NCBI RefSeq assembly: GCF_000423705.1
Contig: NZ_KE384083.1
Location: 434,001-498,000, forward strand
Length of the DNA: 64,000 nucleotides
Source of the DNA: Stappia stellulata DSM 5886
Lineage (GTDB): Bacteria; Pseudomonadota; Alphaproteobacteria; Rhizobiales; Stappiaceae
Direction of reading: 5' to 3'
Shown: one piece after another, positions 59,577 through 64,000 of the stretch
Numbering within the stretch: the first letter of the stretch is position 1
Layout: each line of letters begins with the position of its first letter
Translations under genes and position numbers: made by a program
Notes under the pieces: generated by a model
What the model was told of the DNA's origin: nothing
What the model saw: only the letters and a program-made list of their open reading frames with translations
Databases searched by the model: none

Positions 59577-61100
59577 TCAGGTGTCGTCCGTGTCGCGGCC
59601 GTCGTCTTGATTCCAGGTCTGGATGCGCCGGTACAGCGTCGACGGGCTGACCTTCAGCGCATTGGCGGCACGCGGAATGTTGCCGTCGCAGGCCGCGATG
59701 GCCTTCTCGATGGCGGTCCGGATCACGGTTTCGAGCGGATCGATAGGCTCTGCGGAACCGGCGCCCCTGTCGGACCGGTCAAACGCAGGCGCAGCCGGCA
59801 GGCCGGGGCCGTCGACAGCCTCGAATGCCTCGTCCGCCGCACCGGAGCCGCCCCTCGCGGGGCTGTCGATACCGCCGGGCGCAGCAGCTTCGGACGGTGG
59901 AGCAGAACCGGTGCCGCTTTGTTGCGGCGGTTGCTGAAATGGCAACATTGCCGCCTCCATGAGCTCGGCATCATTGAGCACCACCGCCCGTCGAATGGTG
60001 TTTTGAAGCTGACGGATGTTGCCCGGCCAGGAATAGCCAAGCAAGGCATCCTCGCAGGCCGGCGTAAAGCCGCGAAACCGCTTGCCGTCCTCGCTGGAAT
60101 AGATCTTGAGAAACTCGCGCGCGATCAGGAGCACATCGTCGTCGCGCTCGCGAAGACTCGGAAGATCGACGGGCACGACGTGCAGGCGGTAAAAAAGATC
60201 CTCGCGGAACCGGCCCGCGGCGACTTCCTCCTCCGGGTCGCGGTTGGTGGCGCAGACAATACGCACATCCACCGGCTGGGGCGTGTCCTCGCCGACGCGC
60301 TGCACGGTCTTTTCCTGCAGGACGCGCAGCATCTTCGACTGAAGATCGAGGTCCATCTCGCAGACCTCATCGAGAAAAAGCGTGCCGCCGTCGGCCGACA
60401 GCACCGCGCCGCGCCGATCCGACAGCGCGCCGGTAAAGGCGCCCCTCGAATGACCGAAAATCTCGCTTTCAAGCATCCCGGAGGGGATCGCCGCGCAGTT
60501 GATGGAGATCAGCGGGCCCAGCGCCCGGCGGCTGAGGGAGTGAAGCGCATGGGCACAAAGCTCCTTGCCGGTGCCGCTTTCGCCGGTGATGAATACGGTG
60601 GCATTGGTCGGCGCCGCGTTGCGCAGAATGCGATAGACCGTCTGCATGGCGAAGGAACGGCCGATCATTCCCTCGAAGCGGTCGCCGTCCATTTCCTCGC
60701 CCAGCGCCTCGAGACGGTTGGCAAGAATCTGACGGTCGATGGCGTTGCGAAGCGTCACCCGCAACCTGTCAGCGGAAAACGGCTTCATCACGAAATCGAA
60801 CGCGCCCTCGCGCATCGCCTCGACCGCCATGTTGATCGATGCGGTGCCGGTGATCACGACCACTTCGCAAGGCACCTGACGCGCCTTGATCCAGCGCAAC
60901 AGGTCCAGGCCGTTGCCGTCCGGAAGATTGACATCCAGCACCACGACGGACGGCGCAGTCTGTTCGACGGCGGCTTTCGCCTCGGCCGCGGTCTCAACGG
61001 CGCGCAAGGCCCACCCCTGTGGCGCGAGATACGCCTGATAGGTTTCAGCCAGCGCACGTGTGTCCTCCACCAGGAGGACCATGGGTGAATTCCCTGTCAT
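59577..61100 (-). CDS. Sigma-54-dependent response regulator (NtrC/LuxO type)
   Basis: A 507-residue activator of sigma-54 promoters. The receiver (1-125) has VEDTRALAET and phospho-acceptor D56 in VVVLDVNLPDGNG, Thr in ITGTAS and Lys in VMKPFSAD. The AAA+ domain has Walker A GESGTGKE (173-180), GAFTGA at 220-225 (sigma-54 contact), Walker B GGTLFLDEV and arginine fingers in FREDLFYRLHVV. A Pro/Gly/Ala-rich linker of about 65 residues precedes the Fis-type HTH DGNIPRAANALKVSPSTLYR. ATG 61100 is preferred; TTG at 61112 is an alternative. No partner kinase is adjacent, so it is an orphan here. It diverges from the heme peroxidase across 614 bases. Confidence 0.93.
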   Translation of the reverse strand: MTGNSPMVLLVEDTRALAETYQAYLAPQGWALRAVETAAEAKAAVEQTAPSVVVLDVNLPDGNGLDLLRWIKARQVPCEVVVITGTASINMAVEAMREGAFDFVMKPFSADRLRVTLRNAIDRQILANRLEALGEEMDGDRFEGMIGRSFAMQTVYRILRNAAPTNATVFITGESGTGKELCAHALHSLSRRALGPLISINCAAIPSGMLESEIFGHSRGAFTGALSDRRGAVLSADGGTLFLDEVCEMDLDLQSKMLRVLQEKTVQRVGEDTPQPVDVRIVCATNRDPEEEVAAGRFREDLFYRLHVVPVDLPSLRERDDDVLLIAREFLKIYSSEDGKRFRGFTPACEDALLGYSWPGNIRQLQNTIRRAVVLNDAELMEAAMLPFQQPPQQSGTGSAPPSEAAAPGGIDSPARGGSGAADEAFEAVDGPGLPAAPAFDRSDRGAGSAEPIDPLETVIRTAIEKAIAACDGNIPRAANALKVSPSTLYRRIQTWNQDDGRDTDDT

Positions 61101-61714
61101 CCGTGCAATCAACCACCCCTAGTCGTCACTCCGGCGTTGCGTTCCGTGGTCAGCAGAGTGTTGCCGCAGCATTGCGGTCACCGAAACACCGGTCGAGTCA
61201 CCCTAGGCGATAGGCGCGCGTCGGGAAACCTGCACTTTATGTCAGGGCTCCTGCCTCATGAAACCGCCCCCTTCCCTCGCGGTTCGCGAAAGCGGTCGGG
61301 CGGCGACGTTACAGCATCTGAAACACGGGACGGAGCAAGCATTCCGCAGCCCCAATGGCCGTTTTGCAGCCGTGACCGGCGCAAACACACAATCCGGAAT
61401 AACGAATATTTCACGCAAAAGGTGCAATTAACCACCTTTGATTGTATTTTGAGCGAAGATTGCAGGAGATCCGTCGTTGGCCTCCTATCGCCCGCTCCCG
61501 CAAGCCTGCATCGGGGGCCGGCTTGACCCTGTGAACGGGAAAGGAGCTCGGGAGAGCGCCGATGCGTTACACGATTGCATTGGCGCGGCACACGACCGCA
61601 GCCGAAGCCGGATCGCGGTGACACGCCGAAGGGTCAGGAAAACAGGCGACCGTGGCGCGAAAGGAACACGCGACCTCCTGTGAGGCCACAGCACCAGAAA
61701 GGCAGACAGGCATC
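61101..61714. other. Divergent control region without a supported gene
   Basis: About 610 bases between the sigma-54 regulator and the peroxidase. AT content rises at 61385-61450. There AAAGGTG (61418-61424), eight bases, CACCTTT (61433-61439) form a perfect inverted repeat, a plausible operator. Short frames through this stretch lack ribosome sites and family-like patterns. I see no clear GG-N10-GC sigma-54 element, but did not align systematically. Confidence 0.45.
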
Positions 61715-63394
61715 ATGCATGGGGGAAGCCGGGGGCCAAGCCTGCGCGAACGGGTGGACGCACGCAAGCGGCGTTACAGGTCGGACCGTACAAACGGCGG
61801 CCCCGCGCCTCTGACACCCCTCGACGAATACGTCGGAGTGGAATGTCCAGGGACAGAAGGCGAAACCGATGTCGCCGGCACCGAGCGCCTGTTCGGCCTT
61901 CTCGCCCGGAAGATCGAAAACACGCCCTGCCCCTGGAGCGGACAAGACGGCGGACATGCAAAGGCCCGCCTCAACCCGGCCATTCCGGCCGGCTACACCT
62001 ATCTCGCGCAATTCGTGATGCACGACCTTGTGGTCAACCAGCCCCTCGGCGAAGGACTGCCGAACGGTGCGGGCGGCACGTCGCTCCGTGCACGTCCATT
62101 GATGCTCGACACGCTCTACGGATACGGACCAGCGGTCGAATCCGGGTGCTACGAAGCCATTGCGCAAGGGGCGGACCGCTCCGGCTGGCCCCGGACCCGC
62201 TTTCGGCTGGATGGCGTGGCCGGCGACGACGGAGCCCCACCGCCGGACACCGCGCGCTGCCCTTGTCGGGATATCGGCCGGGCCGTGGAAATACGCAACG
62301 GCATCGCCCGGGGGACCGCGCTTGTCGCAGACGTGCGAAACGACGACAACGCAGTTCTTTCGCAGCTCACCGCCCTGTTTCAGATCGCACACAACCTGGC
62401 CATGGACCGGTTGGAAACCGGTCGTGAACCGGCGACGCCCGAAGCCAGTGCGCTGCACTTCGCGGTGGCCCGCTCGGGGCTGACCCATGTCTATCACCGC
62501 ATCCTGCGAAAGGACCTGCTTGCACGGCTTTTGGACCCGGCGGTTCGCCGACACTACGAAGCGGTCCCGGGCGCCGGCGGCGCTCTTTGCGACGATGGAG
62601 ATCCGGCAGCCGGCATCGCCGACCTGACCCAGGCCGTCTTGTCCATCGGCCATGCGATGGTGCGCGACACCCACCGGTTTTCGGATGCGCCGGACCATGC
62701 CCATAGCTTGCGTGCGGTGATGGAACGCACATCCGTGCGCAGTCCGCATCACACCCCGTTCAACAGAGACTGGATTGTGTGCTGGTCCGAATTTTTCGAC
62801 CTGGGCATCGTTACGCCGCAGCTGTCCGGCAGAATTGCCCCCTGCAGCGACACCCCCTTGTGGGACGAGACGCTGTTTGCGCCACCGGTCCCCGGGCAGC
62901 CTGCCGGACTGGCGTACCGCGACCTGCTGCGATGCACCTTGTCCGGCGTCCGCAAGATCGACGCGCTGTGCCGAATTATCGCAGAGCGGCGTCCCGACGT
63001 CCGCCGCCTGTCGCCGTGGTTGAGCGAACCGGGCCTGCGCGAGGAAGCCATGCGGAGGTGGCTGGATGCCGACAAAAGCGTCGCCCTGTCCGGGCTTCGC
63101 CGCAGCGTGGTGACGAACCCGCCACCGACGCTTTACCATCTGGCGGAGGCTGCGGCGGCGAACGATGGCTACTGCCTTGGCCCGCTTGCCTCCATCATCG
63201 TTGCCGACAGGATCTACAACCTTCTCGAGGCCCATGAATCCCGGCCCGCGTCGAACATTGTCGCGGCGGAAACCGCGAAGGTTGTCTTCGGCTCCAGGGT
63301 GCCGGCCTCAATGCCCGACCTCGTGCGCTGGATCGAACGACACCTGCCGGCGCAGCACAAGAGGCTTGGTGGCACCGCACTGCGCTGGAGCTGA
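61715..63394 (+). CDS. Animal-type heme peroxidase
   Basis: A 559-residue protein of the peroxidase-cyclooxygenase family. Active-site parts: distal H103 and D104 in FVMHDLVVNQP, matching the F-x-x-H-D of mammalian peroxidases; R208 and D211 in VADVRNDDNAVL followed by LFQIAHNLAMDRL, the R-x-x-E and HN-x-x-A helix; proximal H313 in SIGHAMVRDTHRF. No signal peptide or RTX repeat is seen, so it is either cytosolic or exported by an unrecognised route. It may oxidise halides or organic substrates with peroxide. The start is unsure: ATG 61715 is conservative, GTG 61652 would add 21 residues. The frame is intact to the stop. No neighbour suggests its substrate. Confidence 0.85.
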   Translation: MHGGSRGPSLRERVDARKRRYRSDRTNGGPAPLTPLDEYVGVECPGTEGETDVAGTERLFGLLARKIENTPCPWSGQDGGHAKARLNPAIPAGYTYLAQFVMHDLVVNQPLGEGLPNGAGGTSLRARPLMLDTLYGYGPAVESGCYEAIAQGADRSGWPRTRFRLDGVAGDDGAPPPDTARCPCRDIGRAVEIRNGIARGTALVADVRNDDNAVLSQLTALFQIAHNLAMDRLETGREPATPEASALHFAVARSGLTHVYHRILRKDLLARLLDPAVRRHYEAVPGAGGALCDDGDPAAGIADLTQAVLSIGHAMVRDTHRFSDAPDHAHSLRAVMERTSVRSPHHTPFNRDWIVCWSEFFDLGIVTPQLSGRIAPCSDTPLWDETLFAPPVPGQPAGLAYRDLLRCTLSGVRKIDALCRIIAERRPDVRRLSPWLSEPGLREEAMRRWLDADKSVALSGLRRSVVTNPPPTLYHLAEAAAANDGYCLGPLASIIVADRIYNLLEAHESRPASNIVAAETAKVVFGSRVPASMPDLVRWIERHLPAQHKRLGGTALRWS

Positions 63395-63480
63395 CGGGGA
63401 GCAATCGTCCAGGTCATGATGCGCGGAAAATCAGCCGGCCCGGCCAAGGGACCTGTCGCCTGACGTGCCGGCCGAGGCGC

Positions 63481-64000
63481 TCATTCCGGCGCGAGATCCG
63501 CAGGCATCTCCAGTCCGGCACGAGACAGGCCATCGCGCAACATGTCCCAGACCGCACGGTCGCTGATTGGGAAACAGGTTCCGATCCAGCGCGCCACCTC
63601 CGCGCGGGTCGGGGGCTGCGGACGCACCCAGCGTTCGCGCACACGCTCCTCGAAACGCCGGCATTGTGCGCAGGCCTCGTCGTGCTGTCCGGTCAGCGCG
63701 AGGGCCGCGACGTACCAGGCCTCGACGCCGAGATAGCCGCCCTTGAGATAGCGGAACGCATTGATCGCCGCTGCGAAATTTCCGCTGGTGAACATGATCC
63801 CGATGAAATAGCTCCAGTGCAGCGGCGACGTCAGAAGTCCGGCGTCGCGCAGCTGGAACGCGATCCGCGACGCCTCCTGCACATGGCCGAAATAGGCAAG
63901 GCCGTGCGCCCCGGAGAGGGAGGTCCAGGGATCATTGTCGTTCAGCGCCAGCGCTCGTCGGTGATGCGCCTCCGCCTGGGCAAAGCGGTGCTGGAGCGCG
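63481..64000 (-). CDS. C-terminal part of a TPR-like protein, gene cut by the window edge
   Basis: The gene starts beyond base 64000; 173 codons are visible. The frame has no stop through the edge. The text is helical and repeat-like: FAQAEAHHRRALALNDNDPW, SGAHGLAYFGHVQEASRIAF, GIMFTSGNFAAAINAFRYLK, GYLGVEAWYVAALALTGQHD. These look like degenerate TPR units with a Trp/Tyr signature, and a C-terminus with RWIGTCFPISDRAVWDMLRD. This is the usual C-terminal layout of bacterial adenylate/guanylate cyclases and of winged-helix regulators with TPR tails, but which one cannot be told without the N-terminus. A GTG at 63882 is inside the frame and is not the real start. Convergent with the peroxidase. 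Confidence 0.7.
   Translation of the reverse strand, partial: ALQHRFAQAEAHHRRALALNDNDPWTSLSGAHGLAYFGHVQEASRIAFQLRDAGLLTSPLHWSYFIGIMFTSGNFAAAINAFRYLKGGYLGVEAWYVAALALTGQHDEACAQCRRFEERVRERWVRPQPPTRAEVARWIGTCFPISDRAVWDMLRDGLSRAGLEMPADLAPE

Noticed and set aside
61137-61526. Short frames between the sigma-54 regulator and the peroxidase
   Set aside because: Overlapping frames on both strands with no conserved pattern or ribosome site; more likely control DNA.

Overview
The window is high-GC chromosomal DNA of an alphaproteobacterium, most likely a Hyphomicrobiales (rhizobial-order) organism and possibly near the Stappiaceae. This rests on gene families rather than on a marker gene: a MucR regulator with a Cys-Asp-His-His finger, a DUF6456/DnaA-like pair, a TIGR03808 Tat-exported repeat protein, homospermidine synthase beside an ornithine-type decarboxylase, an R. 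etli type asparaginase and a seven-gene Mrp antiporter operon. I see no rRNA, tRNA, CRISPR array, transposase or integrase. Genus is not resolvable by eye.

Layout. 0.2-3.7 kb: DUF5330 protein, SufE, a DnaA domain IV-like protein coupled to a DUF6456 protein, and mucR with its terminator. 4.0-10.0 kb: a complete mnhABCDEFG operon on the minus strand. 10.2-14.0 kb: msrB and a UvrB with long extra tails. 14.0-16.1 kb: accessory stretch with an AT-rich orphan, a small membrane protein, an exported PAAR-like protein and at least five copies of palindromic intergenic repeats (a sixth lies upstream of uvrB). 16.1-24.2 kb: ClpS, oligopeptidase B, a large SH3/three-repeat envelope protein, a DUF3833 protein, an acetyltransferase, a DUF2892 protein and a lipoprotein. 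24.2-25.3 kb: a RES-toxin/ParS-type antitoxin pair. 25.5-29.0 kb: Fe-type superoxide dismutase, two small cytosolic proteins (DUF4332, DUF2267) and a HerA-like ATPase.

29.0-33.1 kb is the most unusual part. An inverse-autotransporter with a beta-helix passenger is followed by a decayed copy of the 3' end of the HerA-like gene, then by a lower-GC gene that places a GHKL ATPase between two STAS-like domains. 33.2-45.1 kb: M20 peptidase, LOG-family hydrolase, haloacid dehalogenase, class IV aminotransferase, MFS transporter, acetyltransferase, LuxR-type solo regulator, YfeY-like lipoprotein, TIGR03808 protein, and a coupled aminotransferase-asparaginase pair. 45.2-48.5 kb: a decarboxylase and homospermidine synthase that together would convert ornithine to putrescine to homospermidine, preceded by a structured leader. 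48.7-52.1 kb: an EF-hand protein with Met/Gly/Gln repeats divergent from an OmpR/EnvZ-type two-component system, with a TTACAA direct repeat between them. 52.3-64.0 kb: PilZ protein, malate synthase G, a permuted NlpC/P60-like hydrolase, a DMT exporter, a CPA1 antiporter with a cNMP-binding tail, a sigma-54 response regulator, an animal-type heme peroxidase and the C-terminal end of a TPR-like protein that runs off the window.

Themes: cation/proton homeostasis (Mrp operon, CPA1), oxidative-damage repair (MsrB, SOD, peroxidase), polyamine synthesis and envelope proteins. The best candidates for something undescribed are the STAS-ATPase-STAS protein with its flanking relic, the beta-helix inverse autotransporter, the exported PAAR-like protein and the EF-hand/two-component locus. 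All functional statements come from reading the sequence; no database search was run.
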